A stretch of DNA of 42,688 nt, from assembly GCA_947258795.1 (NCBI GenBank), contig CAMYJU010000025.1:1-42688 (forward strand), read 5' to 3'. The notes below the pieces were generated by a model. It was not told the origin of the DNA. It made no database searches and saw nothing but the letters and a program-made list of their open reading frames with translations. Below are positions 7,907 to 16,467 of this stretch, in pieces. The DNA is from an uncultured Gammaproteobacteria bacterium (GTDB lineage Bacteria > Pseudomonadota > Gammaproteobacteria > DRJJ01). How positions within the stretch are numbered: the stretch's first letter is position 1; each line of letters opens with the position of its first letter. Position numbers and translations under genes: made by a program.

Positions 7907-8461
7907 CTAACTGCGTACCAGGCCCTGCTCGACCTCGTCCCGCTTTGCCTGGCCAGACAGCGACTCGATCAGGGTTAACGCAAAGTCCATTGCGGTCCCC
8001 GGCCCGCGTGAGGTAATCACCTTGTCATCGCAAACCACGGCCGATTCCTGCTGGATCGCCAGCCCGGGCACCTGCATGGCCTGCAGCACCCCCGGATAGG
8101 CGGTGGCCTGCCTGCCGTCGAGCACACCGGCAGTCGCCAGTACCTTTGGCGCCGCGCAGATGGCCGCGACCCAGGATTGTTGCCGGGCCATGGAGGTAAT
8201 CAGTGACTGGATACGCGCGTCATTATTCAGGTGGTCGGAGCCGGGCATACCTCCCGGTAGCACCACCATGTCGTATTCGTTTTGCAGTGCCTGGTCCAGT
8301 GGCATGTCCGGCACCAGCACCGTGCCACGCGAGGCCTTGACCGGGCCTTCCTGCAGACCGGCACTGACCACCTCGATACCGGCGCGGCGCAACAAATCGA
8401 TAATGGTTACGGCTTCGAGTTCTTCACAGCCTTCTGCAAGGGGGACCAATACGCGTGCCAT
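7907..8461 (-). CDS. yajL: DJ-1/PfpI family protein (YajL-like)
   Basis: A 184-residue DJ-1/PfpI superfamily protein closest in pattern to YajL, which is linked to repair of glycated proteins and oxidative-stress protection. The nucleophile-elbow cysteine is Cys102 in AAICAAPKVL, and the acidic partner region GCEELEA lies near residue 14. LPGGMPG and SRGPGTAMDF complete the family pattern. The start at 8461 has AGGAG about ten bases upstream. A longer open frame reaching 8548 would only add a proline- and histidine-rich sequence with no family match. The first 55 bases overlap the end of the yibQ-like gene in another frame, which implies coupled translation. Confidence 0.9.
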   Translation of the reverse strand: MARVLVPLAEGCEELEAVTIIDLLRRAGIEVVSAGLQEGPVKASRGTVLVPDMPLDQALQNEYDMVVLPGGMPGSDHLNNDARIQSLITSMARQQSWVAAICAAPKVLATAGVLDGRQATAYPGVLQAMQVPGLAIQQESAVVCDDKVITSRGPGTAMDFALTLIESLSGQAKRDEVEQGLVRS

Positions 8462-9246
8462 ATCTGGTGGCTCCTGTGTTTGCGGCGCTCGATGATGCTG
8501 GCCACCGGTACCAGCCTGACCCCTTCCGACGCCAGTGTCGGCAACCATTCGCTCAGCACCTGCATGGTATCGATATGCGGGTGACCTATCGCCAGGGCCG
8601 TGCCATGCCTGCGCGCCGCCTGTAACAATCGTCTGAGCTGGATGCGTATCGCCTGCGGTCGCGGGTCGTGGTCCAGAAAGACATCGCGGCGGGTACTGGG
8701 TATGCGATGGGCGCGGGCTGCCTGTAATGCAACTGTAGCGGCCGTGGTGCGACTGTCAACAAAGTACAGCTGACCACGCTGCTTGACCGCATACATCAGC
8801 CAGTCCATCGCCTCGGGACGCTGGGTCAGCAAGCTGCCCATGTGATTGTTAATACCACTGACATGCGGGATGCTGGCCAGATCGTTCAGCAGGGTATTGT
8901 GCATGTCCTGCCGGCTCATATTGCTGGTCAGCGCGCCCGGCTCCAGCAGGTGGCCCTGTTCGGACTGCATAGGTAAATGCAACAGTACTTCCTTGCCATT
9001 TCGGTGTGCCTGCCGGGCAATGGCTTTGGCATAGGGGCTGTGTGGCAGGATGGAACAGGCGATCGGGGCGGGTAGCGTCGCGACCTGGATACCGCGTTCA
9101 TGCTGCATGCCCAGATCATCGATAATGATCGCAATAATCGGATCCGGGTGTTGCGCGGCAACGGCGGTCTGGGCTGAAAACAATACCAGCAGGATGGTAT
9201 GCAGCCACGCACGGCAGCGCATGATGGCCTCCCTGGCCGTCATCAC
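8407..9246 (-). CDS. yibQ: YibQ-like divergent polysaccharide deacetylase
   Basis: A secreted divergent polysaccharide deacetylase (DUF610) of about 280 residues. After a signal peptide (LLVLFSAQTAVAAQ) comes the diagnostic IIIDDLG strand with the metal-binding aspartates, then LHLPMQ, GINNHMGS with the paired histidine region, FVDSRTTA and AIGHPH. The substrate is unproven and the family is assumed to act on cell-wall or other polysaccharide. It is part of the conserved gpmI-envC-ctpA-yibQ order and starts 24 bases after ctpA. The start could also be the ATG at 9222. Its end overlaps yajL by 55 bases, and the C-terminal tail (WHAYWSPLQKAVKNSKP) may be a lineage-specific extension. Confidence 0.92.
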   Translation of the reverse strand: MMTAREAIMRCRAWLHTILLVLFSAQTAVAAQHPDPIIAIIIDDLGMQHERGIQVATLPAPIACSILPHSPYAKAIARQAHRNGKEVLLHLPMQSEQGHLLEPGALTSNMSRQDMHNTLLNDLASIPHVSGINNHMGSLLTQRPEAMDWLMYAVKQRGQLYFVDSRTTAATVALQAARAHRIPSTRRDVFLDHDPRPQAIRIQLRRLLQAARRHGTALAIGHPHIDTMQVLSEWLPTLASEGVRLVPVASIIERRKHRSHQIWHAYWSPLQKAVKNSKP

Positions 9247-9270
9247 TGGTCAAGACACCCTGGAGTCAGA

Positions 9271-10590
9271 TCAGGGTGCGAACTGTCTGGCGATATTGAG
9301 CCCCTTGAGCAGGTTAAGGGCTTCGAACAGCTGGTAGTCTTCCTGGGCCAGTTTTCCTGCCTTGTCTTCATCATCAACCTTGTTGTTGTTTTTTTGTTCT
9401 TTGCCATTTCCATTGGAAAGGTGACCGCTCAGATCCTTTTCCTTCAAGGATTCGATTACCGGTTTTTCCACTTCCGTTACCTGGCGCGGTTTGACCGCGA
9501 TGTCCGGCTCGATCCCTTCGGCCTGGATAGAACGGCCATTCGGGGTAAAGTAACGGGCAGTGGTGAGCTTGATTGCCGTACCGCCACGGGCCGGCATGAT
9601 GGTCTGCACCGAGCCCTTACCAAAGCTGCGCGTGCCCATCACGATTGCACGCTTGTGATCCTGCAGCGCACCGGCAACAATTTCGGATGCCGATGCCGAA
9701 CCACCATTAATCAGGATAACCAGCGGTGAGCCGTCCAGTATGTCTCCGGGCGCGGCATTGAAACGCAGCTTGGAGTCAGTCACACGTCCTTCAGTGTAGA
9801 CGATCAGGCCCTTGTCCAGAAACGCATCGGATATCTGTACGGCAGCGCTCAGTACGCCACCCGGGTTATTACGTAAATCCACTATCATGCCCTTGAGCGG
9901 ACCATCGTATTGCTTCTTTAGCGCGGTGGCGGCCTTGGCCAGGCTCGGTCCGCTATTGGACTGGAACTGGGTGACCCGGATATAGCCAAAACCATCGTCC
10001 AGCATACGGCTTTTTACACTAGTCACCTTGATCACCGCGCGGGTAAGGGTCAGCTTGATCGGCTTTTCCTCGCCTTCACGAATAATGGTCAGTACGATCT
10101 GGCTGCCGGGCTTGCCGCGCATGATCTTGACCGCATCACCCAGTGACTTGCCTTTGACCGGCTCGTCGTCCAGGCGAATGATCAGGTCACCAGCCTTCAC
10201 ACCGGCGCGTTGCGCAGGGGTGTCATCGATCGGCGAAATCACCTTGACGAAACCGCCTTCCATGCCGACCTCGATACCCAGGCCGCCGAACTCACCGGTG
10301 GTGCCGATCTGCAGGTCCTTGAATTCTTCACCGTCCAGGTATGAGGAGTGCGGATCCAGACCTGATAGCATACCGCGGATCGCGTTTTCCAGCAGTTGCT
10401 TGTCGTCCACTTCCTCGACGTAATCATTCTTGATCCGGGTATAGGCATCCGTGAACGATCGCAGGGCTTCCAGCGGGATCTGGCTTTCTTCAAGCGCACG
10501 ATTGGCGAACACACCGCTGCCGATACTGGCGCTCAGACCCAGTACAACACCCAGACTGATGGTTGCAAAAAACCTTGATTTGCTACTCAT
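9271..10590 (-). CDS. ctpA: CtpA carboxyl-terminal processing protease (S41)
   Basis: A periplasmic S41 serine protease of 439 residues. An N-terminal hydrophobic segment (FFATISLGVVLGLSASIG) acts as signal or anchor. Next comes a helical substrate-gating region, a PDZ domain (about residues 90-180, GGLGIEVGMEGGFVKVISP and DLIIRLDDEPVKGK), and the protease core. The core has nucleophile serine in NGGSASASEI near residue 300 and the general-base lysine in SFGKGSVQT about 25 residues on. The C-terminal 60 residues are charged and low-complexity (NGNGKEQKNNNKVDDEDK). Such enzymes trim periplasmic proteins including peptidoglycan hydrolases, consistent with its place between envC and yibQ. AGAGAGG precedes the start. 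Confidence 0.95.
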   Translation of the reverse strand: MSSKSRFFATISLGVVLGLSASIGSGVFANRALEESQIPLEALRSFTDAYTRIKNDYVEEVDDKQLLENAIRGMLSGLDPHSSYLDGEEFKDLQIGTTGEFGGLGIEVGMEGGFVKVISPIDDTPAQRAGVKAGDLIIRLDDEPVKGKSLGDAVKIMRGKPGSQIVLTIIREGEEKPIKLTLTRAVIKVTSVKSRMLDDGFGYIRVTQFQSNSGPSLAKAATALKKQYDGPLKGMIVDLRNNPGGVLSAAVQISDAFLDKGLIVYTEGRVTDSKLRFNAAPGDILDGSPLVILINGGSASASEIVAGALQDHKRAIVMGTRSFGKGSVQTIMPARGGTAIKLTTARYFTPNGRSIQAEGIEPDIAVKPRQVTEVEKPVIESLKEKDLSGHLSNGNGKEQKNNNKVDDEDKAGKLAQEDYQLFEALNLLKGLNIARQFAP

Positions 10591-10923
10591 TCAAACCTCT
10601 CTTTCTGCTGATATCAGAGCCACGCAACCGGTAAAGTAACTGATTTTGCAGTGGATTAGGCTCCAGTGGCGCTCTATCGTCTATATCGGCATCTTTCCTG
10701 AAAAGATTATGGCAGGCCAGCAATTCCGTCTGCCAGTTGACTACCGCTCTGGCTGCTGATCAGCACCGCAAGGCCCGTTCCAAATGGACCCGGAAACGGT
10801 ACCCTCGACTGTCCGAACCGGCAGCTTTCCTTATATCTATGATCGCAACATAGCACAGATGTTCCAGTTCAGGAAACAAAAACCCGCCATCTAACAGGAT
10901 GAATTCCCTGTTTTGTGCGCTGT
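10591..10923. other. Intergenic region between ctpA and envC
   Basis: This 333-bp gap interrupts an otherwise tightly packed minus-strand cluster. I see no open frame with family resemblance. A short inverted repeat (AACAGG at 10893-10898, CCTGTT at 10907-10912) lies just past the envC stop. Reading on the minus strand, GGCGGGTTTTTG follows it. This might be a weak terminator. ctpA probably has its own promoter in this gap. Confidence 0.5.
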
Positions 10924-12162
10924 TTATGGTCTGGCTGCGGTCCGCGCCAGACGCGGCTTGCGGCGTGAACTCCAGCGCTGTGGATCCACCGGTTGACCCT
11001 GTTTGCGAATTTCGTAATACAGGGCGCTGCGGCTCTGGCCACCACTGTCACCCACACTGGCAATCACCGTGCCGGCATCGACCCACTCGCCGACCTCCTT
11101 GTACAGGCCCTGGTTATGGCCATACAGGGACATATAACCCTCGCCATGGTCAACGATAATGAGCAGGCCATAGCCACGCAGCCAGTCAGCAAATGCGACC
11201 CGGCCATGCGCAACGGCGGTGACCGCTTCGCCATGGTTAGCGCTAATCAGTACGCCTTTCCAGCTACCACCGTGACTGCTGCGACGCTGACCATAGCGGG
11301 CGCGCAGACGTCCCGCCGTCGGCCAGGGCAGGGCACCCTTGAGCTTTCTGAATGGCCGCTGTCGCTGTCCGGCTTGTCGAATATCCTCGACCGGGGCGCT
11401 GAGCTTGTTGATATCCGACAGCAGCTCCTGTAAGCGCCGTTCGTCTTCGAGCAGGCGATTCAAAACCGCCTGCTTGGTTTTCAGTTTGCGATTCAGCCCG
11501 ACCAGCAACTTTTTGCGTTGCTTGCGTTGTTTTTTCAGTTCCGAACGGGACTGCTTGCGCGTTTGCAGCAACCGCTGCAGGCCTTGCTGACGGCTACTGA
11601 TCTCCTGCTCAACGACCAGTAGACTTTCCAGCTGTTCCCTGACGCTGTTGATATTGCGCAAGCGCGCCTGGTTCAGGTAGTCGTAGTACACCAAAACCCG
11701 CTGAACACTGCCCGGTTCGGACTGGCTGAGCAGTATCTTGACCTGTTCCTGCCGGCCCATCGCGTAACGTGCGCGCACCTGGGTGGCCATCAGGTTGCGC
11801 TGTTTTACCAATTGTCTGCGTTCCTGCTGTTGCCGTGCCTGGAGCTTCTGCAACTCCTTTTTGGCACTGCGACTTTCGCGGCGCAGGCGCCGCAGTTCCC
11901 GGTTGATGCGACCAATGCGGGTTTCCGTCTTCTTCAGGGATTGCTGTGCGTTGTTACGCCGGTCACGTGTACCCTGCACATCTTCGCGCACGGTCTCGAT
12001 TTTTTTCTGCAAGGCCTCCAGTTCGGTTGCCTGATCCTTCGCGGCACTGGCCGTTCCGCAAACCAGCAGCATCGCCACAACCAGCAGTTGCTGAAGTCGA
12101 ATAGAAAGGTACTGGGTATTAGCGGACTTGCAACAGGATGTGACGCAGGGGTCCGTGATCAT
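10924..12162 (-). CDS. envC: EnvC-like murein hydrolase activator (degenerate M23)
   Basis: A 412-residue periplasmic activator of cell-division amidases. Order of parts: signal sequence ([15 protein letters not shown]), a long Arg/Gln/Lys-rich coiled coil (residues about 45-275), and a C-terminal LytM (M23) domain (about 285-400). The LytM zinc ligands are missing: WKGVLIS stands where an active enzyme has its first His, YGHN occupies the usual HxN position, and ALYYEI replaces HLHFE. This is as expected for EnvC, which activates AmiA/AmiB-type amidases and does not cut peptidoglycan itself. Its start overlaps the gpmI stop by four bases (ATGA), so the two are translationally coupled. Confidence 0.93.
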   Translation of the reverse strand: MITDPCVTSCCKSANTQYLSIRLQQLLVVAMLLVCGTASAAKDQATELEALQKKIETVREDVQGTRDRRNNAQQSLKKTETRIGRINRELRRLRRESRSAKKELQKLQARQQQERRQLVKQRNLMATQVRARYAMGRQEQVKILLSQSEPGSVQRVLVYYDYLNQARLRNINSVREQLESLLVVEQEISSRQQGLQRLLQTRKQSRSELKKQRKQRKKLLVGLNRKLKTKQAVLNRLLEDERRLQELLSDINKLSAPVEDIRQAGQRQRPFRKLKGALPWPTAGRLRARYGQRRSSHGGSWKGVLISANHGEAVTAVAHGRVAFADWLRGYGLLIIVDHGEGYMSLYGHNQGLYKEVGEWVDAGTVIASVGDSGGQSRSALYYEIRKQGQPVDPQRWSSRRKPRLARTAARP

Positions 12163-13709
12163 TCCGCTTGCAGTTCAATCAGATTACGACCTGTCATCTC
12201 GATCGGCTGGTCGATGTCCATCAGCGTCAGCATACTGGGCACGATATCCGCGAGACAGCCCTTGTCCTGCAGCGTGGCCGGGCGGCCCACGTAGATCAGA
12301 GGCACCGGGTTAATGGTATGGGCAGTATGTGCCTGGCCAGATTCCTGGTCGCTCATTTTCTCTGCGTTGCCATGATCTGCCGTAATCAACATTTCGCCCC
12401 CTGCAGCCATGATCGCATCATATACCCGTGCCAGACACTTATCCAGCACCTCGATAGCCTTGACGGTCGCATCGATTTTGCCGGTATGACCGACCATATC
12501 CGGGTTGGCATAATTGCAAATGATGACGTCATATTTACCGGATTCGATCGCCTCGATCAGCTGGTCGGTGAGTTCCGGCGCAGCCATCTCCGGCTGTAGA
12601 TCATAGGTCTTGACCTGCGGGGACGGCACCAGGATCCGGTCTTCTCCCTCGAACGGTGTCTCGACACCGCCATTGAAGAAAAACGTCACATGCGCGTATT
12701 TCTCGGTTTCGGCGATACGCAGCTGGCGCATACCACGCTGCGCCAGTACCTGACCGAATACCTTGTTCATGCGCTCGGCAGGAAAAGCCACCGGAATATT
12801 GAATTCAGCACTGTATTCGGTCAGGCTGACAAAGCGGCCCAGCTTTGGCTGGTATTCGCGTTCAAAACAGTCGAAGTCCGACTCAATAAACGGCCGCGTG
12901 ATCTGCCGGGCACGATCAGAGCGGTAGTTCATGAACATCACCATGTCGCCATCTTCGATGCGTATCGCTGTCTCACCGTCAGCGACAATACTGGTCGGCT
13001 GCACGAACTCGTCGGTCTCGTCACGCTCATAGGCCATAGCCAGACCGGTCTCGGTATCCGCTGCGCTGAAACGCCCCTTGCCCTGGGTAAGCAGGTCGTA
13101 GGCCGCCTTGATACGTGGCCAGCGGTGATCCCTGTCCATCGCATAATAGCGCCCGACCAGTGACACGATCCGGCCACCGCCTATCTCGTCAAAAACCGCC
13201 TGCATGGCCTGAATGGAAGCCTTGGCACTTTTCGGCGGGGTATCGCGGCCGTCCAGAAAGGCGTGCACATAAACCTTTTTTGCACCGCGTTCGACCGCCA
13301 GCTTGACCATTGCGAAAATCTGGTCCTGGTGGCTATGCACACCACCCGGTGACAGCAGGCCGAGGATATGCACGGCCTTGTCGTCTTCGATGGCCTGATC
13401 GACCATATCCGTCAGGGTCTGGTTGGTGAAAAAACTGCCGGTGCGGATCGCGCGGCTGACACGGGTAAACTCCTGATATACCACGCGACCGGAGCCCAGG
13501 TTCAGGTGGCCGACTTCGGAATTCCCCATCTGGTCACCCGGCAGGCCGACAGCAGCGCCCGAGGTCCGGATCAGGGTGTGCGCATACTGATCCCACAGGC
13601 GGTCCCAGACCGGGGTATCAGCGGCCATAATCGCGTTACTTTCCGGGGATTCACTATAGCCCCAACCATCGAAAATGATCAGTGCTATGGGCCTTTTACT
13701 CACCGACAT
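12159..13709 (-). CDS. gpmI: 2,3-bisphosphoglycerate-independent phosphoglycerate mutase
   Basis: A glycolytic/gluconeogenic enzyme that interconverts 3- and 2-phosphoglycerate through a phosphoserine intermediate and two manganese ions. The 516 residues are full length. Asp14 lies in [10 protein letters not shown], the phosphorylated Ser64 in [12 protein letters not shown], substrate-binding residues in [10 protein letters not shown] and GRYYAMDRD, and a metal site in [11 protein letters not shown]. It is the first gene of the minus-strand gpmI-envC-ctpA-yibQ cluster, and a short palindrome lies 46-60 bases upstream of its start. Confidence 0.97.
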   Translation of the reverse strand: MSVSKRPIALIIFDGWGYSESPESNAIMAADTPVWDRLWDQYAHTLIRTSGAAVGLPGDQMGNSEVGHLNLGSGRVVYQEFTRVSRAIRTGSFFTNQTLTDMVDQAIEDDKAVHILGLLSPGGVHSHQDQIFAMVKLAVERGAKKVYVHAFLDGRDTPPKSAKASIQAMQAVFDEIGGGRIVSLVGRYYAMDRDHRWPRIKAAYDLLTQGKGRFSAADTETGLAMAYERDETDEFVQPTSIVADGETAIRIEDGDMVMFMNYRSDRARQITRPFIESDFDCFEREYQPKLGRFVSLTEYSAEFNIPVAFPAERMNKVFGQVLAQRGMRQLRIAETEKYAHVTFFFNGGVETPFEGEDRILVPSPQVKTYDLQPEMAAPELTDQLIEAIESGKYDVIICNYANPDMVGHTGKIDATVKAIEVLDKCLARVYDAIMAAGGEMLITADHGNAEKMSDQESGQAHTAHTINPVPLIYVGRPATLQDKGCLADIVPSMLTLMDIDQPIEMTGRNLIELQAE

Positions 13710-13754
13710 ACTGTACTCAATCCTGAAAAACCATATCCATTGCGAGCTGGATGT

Positions 13755-13769
13755 TTAGACATAGTCTAA
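13755..13769. promoter_or_regulatory. Palindrome upstream of gpmI
   Basis: TTAGAC-ATA-GTCTAA is a perfect 6-3-6 palindrome, 46 to 60 bases before the gpmI start. It lies in the 316-bp gap between gpmI and the divergent ArsR-type gene. It could be an operator or part of the promoter. No factor can be named. Confidence 0.3.
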
Positions 13770-13866
13770 CCTGTTTTGCCTTACTCTGACGAGCGCCAGA
13801 ACAGACCTTGAACCGCGGATATGACAAAAATGTTAATAAAGTGGCTGCATAAACATAGTATTATTG

Positions 13867-13911
13867 TATAATGTTCCACTAATAAAGACATCCATTTTAA
13901 AAAACTGGATG
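13867..13911 (+). promoter_or_regulatory. Possible promoter and operator of the ArsR-type gene
   Basis: A consensus TATAAT stands at 13867-13872, but no good -35 hexamer lies at the right distance. Seventeen bases downstream is an inverted repeat, CATCCA (13889-13894) and TGGATG (13906-13911), around an A/T-rich 11-base spacer. That is where an autoregulatory ArsR operator could block transcription. The leader to the ATG would be about 145 bases. Confidence 0.35.
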
Positions 13912-14025
13912 CAGGTACGCTAGCATTTACACGAGTCACAGCAAAAAATATGGACATTTGCGTGATTTTCATTGTTAAATGTCAGGGTGTTCGATAGATA
14001 CCTAACAGCAATAGCAGGCAAGCTC

Positions 14026-14346
14026 ATGAATTCTGAAATCGAACTGCTGATGACCCAGGACGACGATATCGAACGTGCGTCCCGCTCACTGAAAGCCATG
14101 TCCCATCCGTTACGCCTGAAGATCCTGTGTACACTGGGTGATCGTGAGGTAAGCGTACAGGACATCGTAGAGCACGTCGGTACATCGCAAAGCAATATTT
14201 CGCAGCATCTGGCTATCCTGCGCGACAAGGGCATACTTGCCTCTCGCAAGGATGCCAACCGGGTGTATTACCGGGTCGAGGACCCGCGCACCCTGCGCCT
14301 GATCGGCATGATGCGCGAAGTATTCTGTAGCACCGGTATCGGCTAA
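14026..14346 (+). CDS. ArsR-family regulator, SqrR/BigR-like persulfide sensor
   Basis: A 106-residue winged-helix ArsR/SmtB repressor (SHPLRLKILCTLGDREVS, recognition helix TSQSNISQHLAILRDKG, wing ASRKDANRVYYRV). Two cysteines are present, Cys35 in KILCTL and Cys101 in REVFCST, 66 residues apart. SqrR and BigR repressors, which sense sulfane sulfur by forming a polysulfide bridge, carry their two reactive cysteines in the same two places with the same spacing as I recall it. The metal-site ELCV(C/G)D motif of arsenic or zinc sensors is absent. I chose the ATG at 14026 because the upstream one at 13972 adds 18 residues unlike the family. A rhodanese gene follows, fitting control of sulfur metabolism. 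DNA targets are unknown. Confidence 0.82.
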   Translation: MNSEIELLMTQDDDIERASRSLKAMSHPLRLKILCTLGDREVSVQDIVEHVGTSQSNISQHLAILRDKGILASRKDANRVYYRVEDPRTLRLIGMMREVFCSTGIG

Positions 14347-14478
14347 GCCGTCCAGGCTGGTCAAGCCGGCTGCTCACTACGCAGGTTGTCCGTCCTGCCA
14401 GTGGCCTGTATTCCCTGATGAGTATATACTCCTTGCCTCACCCACTTCCGGTTAAGAAAGATTAAGGTATCCTGATCC

Positions 14479-14904
14479 ATGTCGCAGTTGGCTGAATTTA
14501 TTGTCAATCACGCATTTTTAAGCACCATGTGGGCCGCACTGGTGGTCATGCTGCTGCTCGGCGAGATCCGTCGTCTGAACGGTGCGAGTTCCAGTGTCGG
14601 GCCGGCCGATGCCACACGTATGATCAATCATGACAATGCCGTGTTACTGGACGTACGTGAAGACAAGGAAATCACCGACGGAAGCATTATCAATTCAGAG
14701 CATATTCCGCTGACCCAGCTGGACGCGAACATCAAGCGCCTGGAAAAATTCAAACAGCGGCCGATTATCGCCTATTGCCGTAGCGGCAGCCGTTCCAACA
14801 GTGCCGCTGCGAAACTACGCAAGCAGGGTTTCGACAAGGTTTATAATCTGCGTGGCGGTGTCATGGCCTGGCAACGCGAGAATCTGCCCCTGATCAAGAC
14901 TTAA
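14479..14904 (+). CDS. yibN: Membrane-anchored rhodanese (YibN-like)
   Basis: A 141-residue protein with one N-terminal membrane helix (residues about 12-28) and a single rhodanese domain. The active-site loop is CRSGSRS with Cys100, preceded by VLLDVREDKEI and followed by GGVMAWQ. This is the YibN architecture. In related genomes yibN stands beside secB and gpsA, as here. Rhodaneses move sulfane sulfur between donors and acceptors. The anchored domain should face the cytoplasm, because the charge pattern after the helix (EIRR) is positive on that side. The grxC gene usually found between yibN and secB is missing here. Confidence 0.92.
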   Translation: MSQLAEFIVNHAFLSTMWAALVVMLLLGEIRRLNGASSSVGPADATRMINHDNAVLLDVREDKEITDGSIINSEHIPLTQLDANIKRLEKFKQRPIIAYCRSGSRSNSAAAKLRKQGFDKVYNLRGGVMAWQRENLPLIKT

Positions 14905-14966
14905 TCACGGACGTTGATACAAGCTGACGCCCGCAACCGTTCCATCATTTGAAGACAGATACTGAT

Positions 14967-15437
14967 ATGAGTAATGAAGACACCGCTGCCGTTGATGCAC
15001 AGCATGAATTTGCGATACACAATATCTACCTGAAAGACTCTTCGTTTGAGTCGCCGAATTCTCCACAGGTATTCAGAACCAGCCCGAAACCCTCGATACA
15101 GCTGACCCTGGGCGTCACCCATAACGAACTGGAAGACGGCGTATTCGAGGTCGTGCTGAATGTCACCGTGGATGCCAAGGAAAAGGAGGCCACCACCTTC
15201 CTGATCGAGATCCAGCAGGCGGGTATCTTCACTGTGAAAGGTTTTGACGAAGCGGGTATCAACTCGATGCTCGGCATATTCATTCCAAATATGCTGTTTC
15301 CATACGCCAGGGAAACGGTTTCCAGTATGGTCACTCGCGGCGGTTTCCCGCCGTTGCTGCTGGAGCCGGTGAACTTCGAAGCGCTGTATGCACAGAATCA
15401 GCAGGCTGCCAAAGAAGGGTCTGAATCAACCCACTAG
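14967..15437 (+). CDS. secB: SecB protein-export chaperone
   Basis: SecB is a tetrameric cytosolic chaperone that holds precursors unfolded and delivers them to SecA. Family pattern: FAIHNIYLKDSSFESPNSPQVF at the N-terminus, LEDGVFEVVLNVTV, QAGIFTVKGF, and the conserved FPYARETVSSMVTRGGFPPLLLEPVNFEALY at the C-terminus. I start at the ATG at 14967, giving 156 residues. An ATG at 14949 is also in frame, and neither has an obvious Shine-Dalgarno. gpsA begins 16 bases after the stop, as in other Gammaproteobacteria. Confidence 0.96.
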   Translation: MSNEDTAAVDAQHEFAIHNIYLKDSSFESPNSPQVFRTSPKPSIQLTLGVTHNELEDGVFEVVLNVTVDAKEKEATTFLIEIQQAGIFTVKGFDEAGINSMLGIFIPNMLFPYARETVSSMVTRGGFPPLLLEPVNFEALYAQNQQAAKEGSESTH

Positions 15438-15453
15438 TACGGGTATCGCCACG

Positions 15454-16467
15454 ATGGGTGCCAAGCAAACCAATGCCTTTGCAGTGATCGGCGCAGGATC
15501 GTGGGGTACCGCGCTGGCCATCCTGCTGGCCGGAAATGGCCTGCCCACCCGTCTCTGGGGTCACGAAACCGACCACATGCAGCGCCTGATCGAACAGCGC
15601 CTGAACCAGGAATTTCTGCCGGACATCCGCTTTCCAGACCCGCTCGAACCGGTCATGACCCTGGATCAGGCCGTGGCGGACGTTACCGATATACTGATCG
15701 TGGTACCCAGTCACGCATTCCGTATCGTACTGGAACAGGTCACGAGCCGGATCCAGCCCGGTATGCGCGTGGTCTGGGCGACCAAGGGCCTGGAGCCGGG
15801 CAGCAACAAGCTGCTTAGCGATATCGCCGATGAAGTGCTGCCATCCACCACACCCACGGCCGTGCTTTCCGGACCAACCTTTGCGATGGAAGTGGCAACA
15901 GGTTTGCCAACCGCGCTGACCGTCGCATCGCACGATGCCGACTATGCCGCAACCCTTGCGGACTTGCTGCACAACAACACCTTCCGCGCCTATACCAGTG
16001 ATGACATGATCGGTGTGCAGATCGGCGGTGCAGTCAAGAATGTGATGGCCATCGCCGCCGGCATCTCCGACGGACTTGGTTTTGGTGCCAACAGCCGCTC
16101 GGCACTGATCACCCGTGGACTGGCTGAAATCATGCGCCTGGGTACTCACCTGGGCGGCAAGGCGGAAACCTTTATGGGCCTGGCCGGACTCGGCGATCTG
16201 GCACTGACCTGTACCGACAACCAGTCGCGTAACCGACGCTTTGGTCTCGCCCTGGCACAGGGGATGAGCACCGAGGAAGCACTGCAATCCATCGGCCAGG
16301 TGGTTGAGGGACGCCAGACCACCTATGAGGTCTACATGCTGGCCCAGCGCCTCGGTGTCGACATGCCGATTACCAACGAGGTCTACCGTATCCTGTATGA
16401 AGACATGGACCCGCACAAGGCGGTAACCGATCTGTTCAGTCGCGAGCAAAAACCCGAAACGGCCTGA
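15454..16467 (+). CDS. gpsA: NAD(P)-dependent glycerol-3-phosphate dehydrogenase
   Basis: GpsA reduces dihydroxyacetone phosphate to sn-glycerol-3-phosphate, the backbone precursor of phospholipids. The 337 residues carry the Rossmann motif (AVIGAGSWGTALA), the substrate region VLSGPTFAMEVA, the catalytic lysine in GGAVKNVMAIAAGISDGLG, and the FMGLAGLGDLALTCT signature. The ATG at 15454 matches where homologues begin. A longer frame to 15388 runs back into secB. It overlaps nothing and directly abuts the PP-loop gene. Confidence 0.97.
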   Translation: MGAKQTNAFAVIGAGSWGTALAILLAGNGLPTRLWGHETDHMQRLIEQRLNQEFLPDIRFPDPLEPVMTLDQAVADVTDILIVVPSHAFRIVLEQVTSRIQPGMRVVWATKGLEPGSNKLLSDIADEVLPSTTPTAVLSGPTFAMEVATGLPTALTVASHDADYAATLADLLHNNTFRAYTSDDMIGVQIGGAVKNVMAIAAGISDGLGFGANSRSALITRGLAEIMRLGTHLGGKAETFMGLAGLGDLALTCTDNQSRNRRFGLALAQGMSTEEALQSIGQVVEGRQTTYEVYMLAQRLGVDMPITNEVYRILYEDMDPHKAVTDLFSREQKPETA

